Source: Floridanema aerugineum
Lineage (GTDB): Bacteria > Cyanobacteriota > Cyanobacteriia > Cyanobacteriales > Aerosakkonemataceae
Length of the DNA stretch: 64,000 nucleotides
NCBI RefSeq assembly: GCF_041929345.1
Contig: NZ_JBHFNQ010000214.1
Coordinates: 1-64,000, forward strand
Reading direction: 5' to 3'
How positions within the stretch are numbered: position 1 is the stretch's first letter; the number at the start of each line of letters is the position of its first letter. The notes under the pieces were generated by a model. It ran no database searches, was not told the origin of the DNA, and was given only the letters and a program-made list of their open reading frames with translations. Shown piece after piece: positions 49,723-58,457 of the stretch. A program made the translations under genes and the position numbers.

Positions 49723-50262
49723 ATGGCTAAACTCTTGCTGGAAGACAATTCCATTTACCACGACTTAAGCGATATTGAGCGTGAAATTACACCTGTGGGT
49801 ATGCAACTCAGACACTTTGACCCCGGATCGGCGCTTCTGTTTCCCGACTTACCGAACCAAGATATGTTAGCTGATACCCAGAAGCGAGAAATTCTAGAGC
49901 TTCATAACAGCTTATTTGAATTTCTCAAACAAGAAGGAGGTTTTCTTTGGAATGATTTGCTGGTTTTACATCCAGGTTCACCCAATTTGCAAACCCTAAT
50001 CACAACTTACAGCCGTTACCATACTCACAACGCCCCAGAAGCTTACTATGTATTAGCAGGAGAGGCGATTATTGGTTTGCTCAAACCTGATGGTAGTCAG
50101 CTACAACTTTTAATGGAAGCGCAGGATTATTTACACATTCCTACTGAAGTTGAGCACTGGTTTAGTCCCTCTGCAACTTTGCATTTTAAAGCGGTGCGCT
50201 ACTTTGCCAATGTTGAAGGTTGGGTACCACAATATACAGGTACAAAAATGAGCAACTTGTAA
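49723..50262 (+). CDS. Acireductone dioxygenase-like cupin, second copy
   Basis: The 179-residue protein keeps the same metal ligands at the same positions as MtnD at 3627: His100, His102, Glu106 (YHTHNAPEAYYV) and His145 (EVEHWF), and ends with EGWVPQYTGT. The substrate-pocket acidic pair DD of HTHADDE is replaced by AP. It may act on another acireductone or be a divergent MtnD. No other methionine-salvage genes are near. Confidence 0.82.
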   Translation: MAKLLLEDNSIYHDLSDIEREITPVGMQLRHFDPGSALLFPDLPNQDMLADTQKREILELHNSLFEFLKQEGGFLWNDLLVLHPGSPNLQTLITTYSRYHTHNAPEAYYVLAGEAIIGLLKPDGSQLQLLMEAQDYLHIPTEVEHWFSPSATLHFKAVRYFANVEGWVPQYTGTKMSNL

Positions 50263-50351
50263 ATGATGGAAATAGGAGAAATACAAGCGCCCAAAAATTT
50301 TTAGTTTGAGCGCTTGCTTATTAATTTGCCAACCAGATTCTGCTAATTAAA

Positions 50352-50717
50352 TTACATAGTAGGCATCATTTCCATTGTTTTACAGCATTCGGCACACTTG
50401 CGGCAAGCCATTGCACAAGCCATCATCATTTCATCATCAGGCATCATTTCGCAAGCCATCGCACAGCGATCGCACATTTCCGCGCAAAGCATACAAGTGC
50501 GTGCCATGAATTCGGAACCACCCATCATCATGTTCATACACATCATGCACATTTCCGCGCAGTCACGCATCATCGCCATCATTGTCATGTCCATATACTC
50601 ACCACCTTTAGTCATGCAGTAAGTCATGGTTGCCATGCAAGTTTTTTGACAGTCCATTAAAGCTTGCATACAGGTTTGCATTTCGGAAGTCATGGATTTT
50701 GTCATCATCATCATCAT
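50352..50717 (-). CDS. Met/Cys-rich four-helix copper-storage (Csp/DUF326-like) protein
   Basis: Of 121 residues, 39 are Met and 17 are Cys by direct count. The Cys occur in CxxC and CxxxC helical spacings (CMQALMDCQKTC, CAEMCMMC, CMLCAEMCDRCAMAC, CAMACRKCAECC), the pattern of Csp-type four-helix bundles that hold many Cu(I) ions. GAGG lies 7 bases before the first of five ATG codons. Without a signal peptide it would be cytosolic. The extra Met richness is beyond typical Csp proteins. Confidence 0.85.
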   Translation of the reverse strand: MMMMMTKSMTSEMQTCMQALMDCQKTCMATMTYCMTKGGEYMDMTMMAMMRDCAEMCMMCMNMMMGGSEFMARTCMLCAEMCDRCAMACEMMPDDEMMMACAMACRKCAECCKTMEMMPTM

Positions 50718-51477
50718 GGTAAATTCCTCTATTTGCTTCTCTGGACAGATTTAAATTTTGCTTTGAATAGCTTATTAGACTTTTAAAACAAATATTTAGC
50801 TGAGTCAATGGGTTTTTAAGGCTTTGTAGATTTAATTTCAGTAAGTTTATAGGATAAGTAATTTATTCCTTAATCTACTTGTTTAAGGACACCGTTTATT
50901 ACAGACTTATTGCGTAGTAAAGCTTTTAAATCTCTACTTCATTGGTAGGATTTCTAACAAGCAAGGAGTCTAATAGTTCAGTTTGGAACTATACAGTTAT
51001 TTTTGCTACATTTTTTGTGTCAAGCTTTCTTGATAAATAGTTTTTGTTTACTATTTTAGTAAAGTATAAATTTATTAAATGTTGATAATAAATAAAAATT
51101 TCATTAAATTCTAATCAGGTTGACAGGTAATTGATTTTTGTTAAATGACTTGAGTTAATTAGCTGTTAATTATTTAAAATCCCTGCTTTAAACAATCAAC
51201 AGCTTCTCCATTCTTAATGTTGAAGTATGGCAAAATTATAGCTAATTAAAATCTTACCTTAGACAGATATTCATATAAAAAACATTTTTAAATTTACAAT
51301 TTGACTTGTTATTCTCCAGTAATATTATCGAATAAGTATAGATTTAATTAAATTAAAACATTCAATCACCGCTAAAGTTATCGGGTTTGTTAACTTACAA
51401 ATATTAGGTTATAACAGGTTTTTTCTATCAAATAATAAGATCAAGTGTTAATATTTAAAAACGAGGGAACTGAAAAA
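50718..51477. other. AT-rich intergenic stretch
   Basis: About 760 bases of AT-rich DNA with no gene, promoter or repeat that I could identify with confidence. Confidence 0.5.
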
Positions 51478-51652
51478 GCCAACTTTTAGGTAAGTTGTCG
51501 AAACCTGATTTCGCAACAGATGATTAACCTCTGGTGTGCTTACACTGGCTGGTGTGAATCAGGCTGTTCGGAAGTATACAAGCTAGGTCTGGGGAGTCAA
51601 TCAACCAGTACCAAGTTTGTGGTGGTGATGATTACTTAATTTGAAAGTTGGC
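51478..51652 (+). ncRNA. Candidate structured leader upstream of DUF2808
   Basis: GCCAACTTT (51478-51486) and AAAGTTGGC (51644-51652) can close a domain of about 175 bases. Inside are a stem GTTG-CGAAA/TTTCG-CAAC (51494-51517) and two CTGGTGTG repeats with a GTGT/ACAC hairpin. It ends 25 bases before the DUF2808 start, so a 5' leader or small RNA is possible. It matches no riboswitch class I recognise. Confidence 0.35.
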
Positions 51653-51677
51653 AAAGGGTAGTTGATTTACAAAAAAC

Positions 51678-52202
51678 ATGAAAAACATTCGGAATTGGGT
51701 CAAACCCTTATTTATTGTCGTTTCTGGATGCTGTTTATTACCTCTTTCTCCAGCGACAATGGCTTTAGCTGAATCACCACTTTTAGTTGCTACAACAACA
51801 ACTTTTAATTCAATTGGTGTTAAGCAAGCTATCTATTATTTCACCCTGCAAGTACCAGCTAATTCTAGGGAACCTGTACAGAAAGTTACCTTTACTCAAA
51901 GACAAGGTTTAGAACAAATTGGCTTTGATGAAAAAGGTAGCTATGCTTTCGTGGGAACACCTGGTCGCAAGGGAGAAAGTTTAGCGATCGCGCTTGCCAC
52001 TAACGATCGCCAAAACCAAACAACCACAGTCACATTTAACCAGCCATTAGCGCCTGGTCAAACAGTTACAATTGCTTTGCGACCTTTCCGCAATCCCATT
52101 TACGAAGGAGTTTATTTGTTTGAGTTAGCAGCGCTTACCTCTTCGCCGTCAACTCAAAGCCAAAGTATTGGTATTGGTCGCTTACAATTCTACCAAGATT
52201 GA
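51678..52202 (+). CDS. DUF2808 exported protein
   Basis: The 174-residue protein has a signal peptide (LFIVVSGCCLLPLSP, cleavage near residue 31) and the DUF2808 core: YYFTLQVPANSREPVQKVTF, LEQIGFDEKGSYAF, VTIALRPFRNPIYEGVYLFE. The family is mainly cyanobacterial and of unknown function. It is a single-gene transcript with a terminator after it. Confidence 0.85.
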   Translation: MKNIRNWVKPLFIVVSGCCLLPLSPATMALAESPLLVATTTTFNSIGVKQAIYYFTLQVPANSREPVQKVTFTQRQGLEQIGFDEKGSYAFVGTPGRKGESLAIALATNDRQNQTTTVTFNQPLAPGQTVTIALRPFRNPIYEGVYLFELAALTSSPSTQSQSIGIGRLQFYQD

Positions 52203-52283
52203 TTGGGCTATCTCACTTATAAAACATTTTCAGTTTTAGCTAAAGTGCGATCGCCAATCATCTCCAATTAGCCTATTTTATCT

Positions 52284-52309
52284 ACACCTTTTTTTAAGGT
52301 GTATTTTTT
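52284..52309 (+). terminator. Rho-independent terminator of the DUF2808 gene
   Basis: ACACCTT (52284-52290), a T5 loop and AAGGTGT (52296-52302) are followed by ATTTTTT. Confidence 0.65.
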
Positions 52310-52480
52310 ATGCTAAATTTGATTATTGCATAACTAATTTAGTAAAACAAGTATTAATTAAACAATTTTGGTAAATATTTTTATTTTAACTCTTTGCTTG
52401 CTTATTTAATTTGATTGTGGCATATTTAAGGTTAATCTTGTTAACTCCTGTTTGTTTACCGATTAAGCGTATTTTAACCT

Positions 52481-52518
52481 AAAACCAAGCTTAAAGCTAT
52501 TTATTTAAGCTTGGTTTT
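52481..52518. terminator. 15-bp hairpin before the convergent dehydrogenase gene
   Basis: AAAACCAAGCTTAAA (52481-52495) and TTTAAGCTTGGTTTT (52504-52518) are perfect inverted repeats with an 8-base loop, ending in a short T-run on either strand. It lies between convergent genes and fits a bidirectional terminator. The rest of the 419-base gap holds no gene. Confidence 0.65.
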
Positions 52519-52621
52519 AGAGTTTCATTTAACTCATAATAAAAAAATTACAAATGTAGAGATGTATGCTGTAAAGTCTCTACATTTGTAACAGAAGTGA
52601 GTTGAGAGGATGTAATTAAGT

Positions 52622-53578
52622 TTAATAACCAGCCTTTTTATTTACCACATTGCGTAAAGGTTTCCGGCTCGAATACCGATTAAAATTATCCAAGAACAGA
52701 GCCAAAGAACGCTCGACTACTTTGGGAGAATTGCCGGAACAATGGGGAGTAACAAAGACATTAGGTAATGACCAAAAAGGACTTTCTGGTGGTAAAGGTT
52801 CAGTGTAAAAAGTGTCTAAAGCTGCACCTGCGATCGCACCTTCGCTAAGAGCTTTATACAAAGCTAATTCATCTACTACAGCACCTCTAGCAATGTTAAT
52901 TAAATAAGCATTAGGACGCATTAAACTTAACGCCGTTGCATCAATCATTCCTTTAGTTTCTGGGGTAAGGGGTGCAGCGATGACAACATAATCTGCTTTG
53001 GGTAAAAGCGATCGCCATTCTTGTGCATCAACTAGCAAATCAAAATTAGGCATTGCTTGTGGGTGACGACGACTGCCAAAAATTTGCATCCCAAAAGCTT
53101 TAGCACGAAGCGCAATTTCTTGACCAATTCCACCTGCACCAATAATTAACAAAGTTGCATCTTTTAACTCTTTAATAGGCCAGCCTTTTTTCCAGAGCTT
53201 TTCAGCTTGGCAAGCGTATAATGAGGGCAACTGTTTAGCATAAGCGAGCATATAAGTAATGACAAATTCTGCAATGGGAATTGCATGAACTCCTGCACCA
53301 TTTGTCAGGATAATATCTCTTTCCAAAAAAGTCGGTGTCAGGATGTGATTTACACCTGCACTTGGCGTATGTTGCCAACGTAATGCGGGTGCTGAAGTCA
53401 AAACTTTATGCAGAGTTTCCTTCTTCAAATAAAACCAATTAAAATAAACTTCTGCATCTTTAGCATCACCGTCAATATTACCCTCACTATCAACAGGAAG
53501 AACAGTTAAATTTGAGGGTAAATGCAGCTGAACATCAGCAACAACTTCTTTTGGTAAAATTACTTTCAAAGACCTCAA
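52622..53578 (-). CDS. D-2-hydroxyacid dehydrogenase
   Basis: The 318-residue protein has the NAD-binding motif LLIIGAGGIGQEIALRA, NIARGAVVDELAL and the catalytic His in FVTPHCSGN, as in the D-isomer-specific 2-hydroxyacid dehydrogenases. Arg in INIARGA and Glu in TEPLPPESPFW are the other active-site residues. It may interconvert a 2-oxo acid and a D-hydroxy acid, for instance from methionine salvage (2-oxo-4-methylthiobutanoate) or sulfolactate metabolism. This is inferred. Confidence 0.85.
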   Translation of the reverse strand: MRSLKVILPKEVVADVQLHLPSNLTVLPVDSEGNIDGDAKDAEVYFNWFYLKKETLHKVLTSAPALRWQHTPSAGVNHILTPTFLERDIILTNGAGVHAIPIAEFVITYMLAYAKQLPSLYACQAEKLWKKGWPIKELKDATLLIIGAGGIGQEIALRAKAFGMQIFGSRRHPQAMPNFDLLVDAQEWRSLLPKADYVVIAAPLTPETKGMIDATALSLMRPNAYLINIARGAVVDELALYKALSEGAIAGAALDTFYTEPLPPESPFWSLPNVFVTPHCSGNSPKVVERSLALFLDNFNRYSSRKPLRNVVNKKAGY

Positions 53579-53609
53579 CTCCTGAAATTTCTCTTCTAAA
53601 CAGTAAGCT

Positions 53610-53770
53610 TGCGCTTACATCTGTGTTTATCTGTGGACATCTCTGGTTAAAAATTATACCTCTGTCTCTTACCAAGAGTCTAATTAACATTTACCTTTTT
53701 GCAAAAAGCAAAGATTTAATTTTAACCGCAGATGAAAGCAGATAAACGCAGATGAACGCAGATGTATATG
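53610..53770. repeat. Cluster of CAGATG-type repeats
   Basis: ATCTGTGTTTATCTGTGGAC (near 53617) and a second tract of GCAGATGAAAGCAGATAAAC (near 53726) belong to the same dispersed family as 1858-1896, in opposite orientations. Confidence 0.55.
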
Positions 53771-53807
53771 AATTTCATTTGAGTTGTGAGAAAGATTAGC
53801 GTAGAAA

Positions 53808-54134
53808 TTAGAGCGCCCTCAACAAAACAAAAGTTTCGTCTTGTTTTGCTCGGTTGATTCTACCATTTCCCCAACCAATGTTTTTTCGATAGCTACCTAA
53901 AAGTTCTGTTTCTGCGAGAATTTTTTCATCTACCTCCTTTAATGGTTCTACTTCTGGCGCAACATAAAGCGCATCTACCGGACAATATAATTCACACATG
54001 AAACAGGTTTGACAATCGCTTTGTCTGGCAATTTTTGGTGCAGCATTTGCCACACTATCAAATACATTAGTGGGGCAAACATTAACGCAAAGGTTGCATT
54101 TAATACACCGAGATTCGCTGACTAATTCAATCAC
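53808..54134 (-). CDS. AprB-like 2x[4Fe-4S] ferredoxin, second module
   Basis: The 108-residue ferredoxin shares Cys10, 13, 16, 20 and Cys41, 44, 47, 51 exactly with the protein at 35748, and a similar tail YRKNIGWGNGR. Its ATG overlaps the stop codon of the flavoprotein gene by four bases, so the two are coupled. It should be an electron partner of the flavoprotein. Confidence 0.9.
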   Translation of the reverse strand: MIELVSESRCIKCNLCVNVCPTNVFDSVANAAPKIARQSDCQTCFMCELYCPVDALYVAPEVEPLKEVDEKILAETELLGSYRKNIGWGNGRINRAKQDETFVLLRAL

Positions 54135-55753
54135 ACTCCGACTCCAACTTTAGCTTTTTTAACTACAGGTTCAGGTTTTACCCAAACTTGATCTAAACCA
54201 CCACTAACTAAATAATGTTGTTGATTGGGATCTAATTCGGGATAATCTAAATGTTTGTGCATTCCGCGAGTTTCTTGACGAGCGATCGCACTGTTATACA
54301 TCCATCTCGCTGTTGCTACCATTGCCGCTGCTTCTCGCGCTTTGAGAATATTTTCATCAGCAATTTGATTGTTCCGAATCTCCTGCCAAAGATGATTTAA
54401 TCTATCTAAAGATGCACTCAAACCTTCATTTGTGCGGAAGTAATTTCGGTCATAAGGGAAAACTTCTGCTTGGGTTGCTTGGATGATTTCGTCAGTATTA
54501 AAAGTGCGATCGCTTCCCGCATTAAATACCGCTTCACCTACTGCTTCTAATTGTCGATTATTGACTCCATTTCCCAACCGCAAAGCATACTCAGCAGCAG
54601 ACTCTCCCGCCCAAAAACCTGAAGAAATTGCCCATGCTGCATTGTAACTACCACCACCTGTAAAACCGCCGCAAATTAATTCTCGCGTCGCCGCATCTCC
54701 TGCCGCATAAAGTCCGGTAACTGAGGTGGCGCAGGTTTGATCAACAATTCTAATTCTACCTGTACCACGCACAGTTCCTTCTAAACGCAAGGTGACGGGG
54801 AAGCGTTGAGTAAAGGGATCGATGCCTGCGCGATCGAATGGTAAAAAGAAATTAGGTTGAGCTAAACGCATCGATACTCGCATTTCTGGGGTCGCTTGGT
54901 CTAAAATAGCGTAAACTGGTTGGGATAACAAAGTTTTAGCAATTACCGATCGCCCATGTTGAGAACCTGCGCCCGGAATCGGAGTACCATCTTCATAAGT
55001 AAAAGTCGCCCATCTGTAAAACAAAGTTTTGGTAACTGAAGAGAAAGCAGGAGAAATTCCATAAGCATTAGAAAATTCCATTCCTGACATTTGGGCCCCT
55101 GCTTCTGCTGCCATTAAATAACCATCTCCGGTTAAAACATTGCATCCCAAAGCTTTACTCAAGAATGCACAACCACCAGTGGCGATGATTACAGAAGGCG
55201 ATCGTACTATCCATTTATTCCCGGACTGACGATTTATTCCTATTGCCCCTCCGATCGCTTTATTTTTATCAACTAATAACTGCAAAGCTGGGCTATGATC
55301 TAAAATTTTTACCCCTGCCTTTTTCACTTGCTTTCGCATCAGGCGCATATAATCTGGCCCTTGCAAAGACCGCCGATAAGGTTTATTTTCATCATCATTA
55401 GGAAAAGGATAACCCCATTGAGCTAATAGATTCACATTCGCATAAGTGAGATCTAAAACTCTTGCCATCCAATCACGATTAGCTAAAAATCCCCCTAAAG
55501 CTTCCCGACTCGCCATCGCCGCTTCCCTAGCTTCAGGATTTGGCGGAATATACCAAACACCGTTGCCAGCTGGTGCAGTAGATCCACTAGTGCCACAGTA
55601 ACCTTTATCTACCAAAACAACTTTTGCACCAGAATTTGCTGCACTCCAAGCTGCCCAAGTTCCAGCAGGCCCACCACCTATTACTAATACATCTGCTTCT
55701 AAGTTTGGGTCAAAATCTGTTAGCGAAGATTTCACTAAGCGATTCTTAATCAT
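54131..55753 (-). CDS. AprA/FrdA-like FAD-dependent oxidoreductase, second module
   Basis: The 540-residue flavoprotein has VIGGGPAGTWAAWSA (from residue 24), KGYCGTSGSTAPAGNG, EGTVRGTGRIRIVDQTCAT and GLYAAGDAATRELICGGFTG, homologous throughout to 36103-37746. Both have the same gene order with ferredoxin. In contrast to the first module, its neighbours are a D-hydroxyacid dehydrogenase and a porin, so it may be regulated separately. A strong promoter is 129 bases upstream. Its reaction is not known. Confidence 0.86.
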   Translation of the reverse strand: MIKNRLVKSSLTDFDPNLEADVLVIGGGPAGTWAAWSAANSGAKVVLVDKGYCGTSGSTAPAGNGVWYIPPNPEAREAAMASREALGGFLANRDWMARVLDLTYANVNLLAQWGYPFPNDDENKPYRRSLQGPDYMRLMRKQVKKAGVKILDHSPALQLLVDKNKAIGGAIGINRQSGNKWIVRSPSVIIATGGCAFLSKALGCNVLTGDGYLMAAEAGAQMSGMEFSNAYGISPAFSSVTKTLFYRWATFTYEDGTPIPGAGSQHGRSVIAKTLLSQPVYAILDQATPEMRVSMRLAQPNFFLPFDRAGIDPFTQRFPVTLRLEGTVRGTGRIRIVDQTCATSVTGLYAAGDAATRELICGGFTGGGSYNAAWAISSGFWAGESAAEYALRLGNGVNNRQLEAVGEAVFNAGSDRTFNTDEIIQATQAEVFPYDRNYFRTNEGLSASLDRLNHLWQEIRNNQIADENILKAREAAAMVATARWMYNSAIARQETRGMHKHLDYPELDPNQQHYLVSGGLDQVWVKPEPVVKKAKVGVGV

Positions 55754-55881
55754 TTAATCCCTCACGGTAATATTTCTAGTGAATTCCTACTCGAAAACTG
55801 TCTTTTCTGATTGCTCAGTTCGGCAATTTTCCATTAAGACGCAACCACGACTTTTCGCCGCAGTTCGGTTCATGAGAGTAG

Positions 55882-55912
55882 ATTATACAATAAAATACGG
55901 TAAATCGGTCAA
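55882..55912 (-). promoter_or_regulatory. Promoter for the second flavoprotein/ferredoxin module
   Basis: On the minus strand TTGACC (55912-55907) and TATAAT (55887-55882) are 19 bases apart, reading toward the flavoprotein start. The bases between include TTTACCGTA, as in the block at 21121-21160. Confidence 0.5.
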
Positions 55913-56124
55913 GTTACAGTAGTTAGCAACAAGAAAGAGTTTGACACAGCTGTACTCAAAAATCAAGAAGCTAACATTAAGAAAAATTTCAATTGATTCG
56001 ATCGCATCTAATTTAGTTGATCGGACTTGCTTTTTAGAAAGATCTGTGTGATTATTCCATTTAACAACTAATAACTACAGTAATTCTATCAATTAACCGT
56101 AGTATTGGTTAAAACAAAAATACC

Positions 56125-56168
56125 CAGGAACTCCAAGTTAAGTAAATCTATCTAGCTTGGAAGTTCTA
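56125..56168. repeat. Imperfect hairpin
   Basis: AGGAACTCCAAG and CTTGGAAGTTCT flank about 20 bases. Located in the porin gene leader. Function unclear. Confidence 0.4.
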
Positions 56169-56418
56169 GGTTGTTAAACTTTACATTACTCAGTAACGAT
56201 GGTAATTAATTTTAGTAATTTTTGTTGCATCTTATACATTTGTCCTTGAGTTGCGATCGCATACAGTTCTTCAATAAACAGGAAAACTTATGCAGAAAGT
56301 TGATAACACTTGTTTAGCTTGATAGCTTTACTTTTTCGCTATTGTCAACTTTTAGTAGACCGAAAAGTTTCTCAAATTTTAATAACAAAGAAAGATTGCG
56401 TGTGAGTTGAGATTTAAA

Positions 56419-58071
56419 ATGAACGGAACATTTGGAAGATTATTGTTAGCTACTTCAGTCTTTTGGGTAAGTTTTTTCTCAGCAGCTTTAGCTCAAACTG
56501 CGATAGAAGAAGTACCCACAGTAACACCGGAAATTAGCAAAGAAAATTTAACTCAAACTTCTAATTTGACATCAGTTGAACCCGAAATAGACAACTCGAT
56601 GTCTCAAGTAACATCTGTATCACAACTTTCAGATGTTCAACCGACTGACTGGGCTTTTCAAGCTCTACAATCCCTAGTCGAACGTTATGGTTGTATTGAA
56701 GGTTATCCCGATCGTACTTATCGGGGTAATCGCGCTATGACCCGTTATGAATTTGCCGCTGGATTAAATGCTTGCTTGAATCGAATTTCGGAATTAATTG
56801 CAGCCTCTACAGCTGATTTAGTTAGGAAAGAAGACTTATTTAGTCTGCAAAAACTCCAAGAACAATTTGCTAACGAACTTGCCCAACTAAGAGGAAGGAT
56901 AGATAGTTTAGAAAATCGGGTTACTCAAATAGAAGCTAATCAATTCTCTACTACTACCAAGTTAGTCGGTGACTCAATTTGGTTAATCGGTGATACCTTT
57001 GGCAATCGGGCTAATAACACTCGTGCTCCTGACACTAAAGATGAGACAAATGTCTTTTTTGCTCAACGTACTAGACTTGATTTTCAAACTAGCTTTAGCG
57101 GAAAAGATTTACTTTCTACCCGCTTACAAATCAACAATATTCCTAACTTAGCTGCCACTACGGGAACTAACATGACTCGGATTGGCCCGGACTCACCTAA
57201 TAATGATACTCAAGTGAGACTCGATCGCTTAATGTATCGTTTTGCTGTAGGCAAAGCAGTAATTTTCATAGGTCCCAAAGGACTTTCTTTAGATACCCTT
57301 GCGCCAACTATTAATCCCTTATTTGATACTGCTATTAGCGCTGGTGTTTCTGCGTTTGGATTACGTAATCCCACAGTTTATCGTGCTTTTGATGGTGCTG
57401 GTGCAGGAATCGCTTATCCACTAAGCTCACAATTTCGAGTTAACTTAGGTTACATAGCAGACGCAGGACAAGCTCCCAATCCTGCTGATTCTAGAGGGCT
57501 TTTTAACGGTTCCTTTGCTGCCATAGGACAATTAACTTTTTCTCCTAGTAGACAACTTGATTTAGGGCTAACTTACACTCGGAAATATTTTACTACTGGC
57601 AGTGTCGGCGTTACATCAGGCACAGGTAGCTTTTTTGCCAATCGACCTTTCGGGCAAAATCCGACTACTTCTGATAACTTTGGCTTTCAATTTACCTGGA
57701 GACTTACCCCCAAATTTAATTTAGGTGGTTGGTTCGGTTACACGATCGCTCATCAAGTTAAAGGAGAAGAAAATGAAGCAACCATTCTCAATGGTGCAAT
57801 TAACTTTGGTTTCCCGGACTTGTTTGTTAAAGGAAACTTAGGAGGGGTTATCGTTGGTGTACCACCGAAAGTTACTAGTAATGATTTTTTAGTCAACGGA
57901 AAACAAGCAGAAGATCCAGATACTTCATTACACATAGAGGCTTTTTATCGCTATCGAATAAACAATAATATTAGTGTCACCCCTATTGTTTATGTAATTA
58001 CTAAGCCCGATCATAATGATGTTAATCAACCGATTTGGGTTGGGATTTTACGTACCAGTTTTACTTTCTAG
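56419..58071 (+). CDS. SLH-domain iron-uptake/carbohydrate porin
   Basis: The ATG at 56419 gives 550 residues. A signal peptide (MNGTFGRLLLATSVFWVSFF, cleavage near AALAQ) is followed by an SLH domain (SDVQPTDWAFQALQSLVERY to RYEFAAGLNACLNRI), a coiled coil (QLRGRIDSLENRVTQIEANQ) and an OprB-like beta-barrel ending in Phe (LRTSFTF). This is the layout of cyanobacterial outer-membrane porins that anchor to peptidoglycan and allow uptake of ions or small solutes. It stands alone. Confidence 0.92.
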   Translation: MNGTFGRLLLATSVFWVSFFSAALAQTAIEEVPTVTPEISKENLTQTSNLTSVEPEIDNSMSQVTSVSQLSDVQPTDWAFQALQSLVERYGCIEGYPDRTYRGNRAMTRYEFAAGLNACLNRISELIAASTADLVRKEDLFSLQKLQEQFANELAQLRGRIDSLENRVTQIEANQFSTTTKLVGDSIWLIGDTFGNRANNTRAPDTKDETNVFFAQRTRLDFQTSFSGKDLLSTRLQINNIPNLAATTGTNMTRIGPDSPNNDTQVRLDRLMYRFAVGKAVIFIGPKGLSLDTLAPTINPLFDTAISAGVSAFGLRNPTVYRAFDGAGAGIAYPLSSQFRVNLGYIADAGQAPNPADSRGLFNGSFAAIGQLTFSPSRQLDLGLTYTRKYFTTGSVGVTSGTGSFFANRPFGQNPTTSDNFGFQFTWRLTPKFNLGGWFGYTIAHQVKGEENEATILNGAINFGFPDLFVKGNLGGVIVGVPPKVTSNDFLVNGKQAEDPDTSLHIEAFYRYRINNNISVTPIVYVITKPDHNDVNQPIWVGILRTSFTF

Positions 58072-58411
58072 TTTTATGCTCCCAGGAGGATTTTTTTTCA
58101 TTATATTCAGCGTAATTTGTCAAGCAATCCACTAGATGCGATCGCTCTAGGTGCAGGTAGTCGTCACCAATAATATGCGATCTGTGACGGCTTTCGCCTG
58201 ACGAGCGAAGGCACTCAACCCAAATTAGCAAATTTGTTGTACGCTCTGTTTCATTATGAGAGCGAAGTATTGGCCTTAGTTTGGTTTGGAGGAAACAACG
58301 GAGACTTCTTAATCCAAGGCATTTCAATTCCCCAACTACCACCACCGTTTTGTTACCAACGGCTATTTCCATGTCTAAAAGAATTTTAAGTTTCCATAAT
58401 CCATATAACCA
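58072..58411. other. Sequence upstream of the recG remnant
   Basis: About 340 bases between the porin stop and the hairpin at 58412. No conserved gene is seen. Several antisense frames (for example 58061-58522 on the minus strand) are open but lack family features. It marks a rearrangement boundary. Confidence 0.45.
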
Positions 58412-58457
58412 CTGGAGTTTAGACATCGCACCTTCGGTGCGATAGTCTAAACTCCAG
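58412..58457. repeat. Hairpin at the recG break
   Basis: CTGGAGTTTAGAC (58412-58424) pairs with GTCTAAACTCCAG (58445-58457), and ATCGCACC/GGTGCGAT extend the stem to 21 bp with one bulged A and a TTC loop. Its right arm encodes the residues SKLQ that resemble recG, so the breakpoint lies inside or beside it. Confidence 0.6.

Larger units (their letters stand above)
55754..56418. other. Promoter region between flavoprotein and porin genes
   Basis: Besides the promoter at 55882-55912 and the hairpin at 56125-56168, no gene was recognised in this 665-base stretch. Confidence 0.5.
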
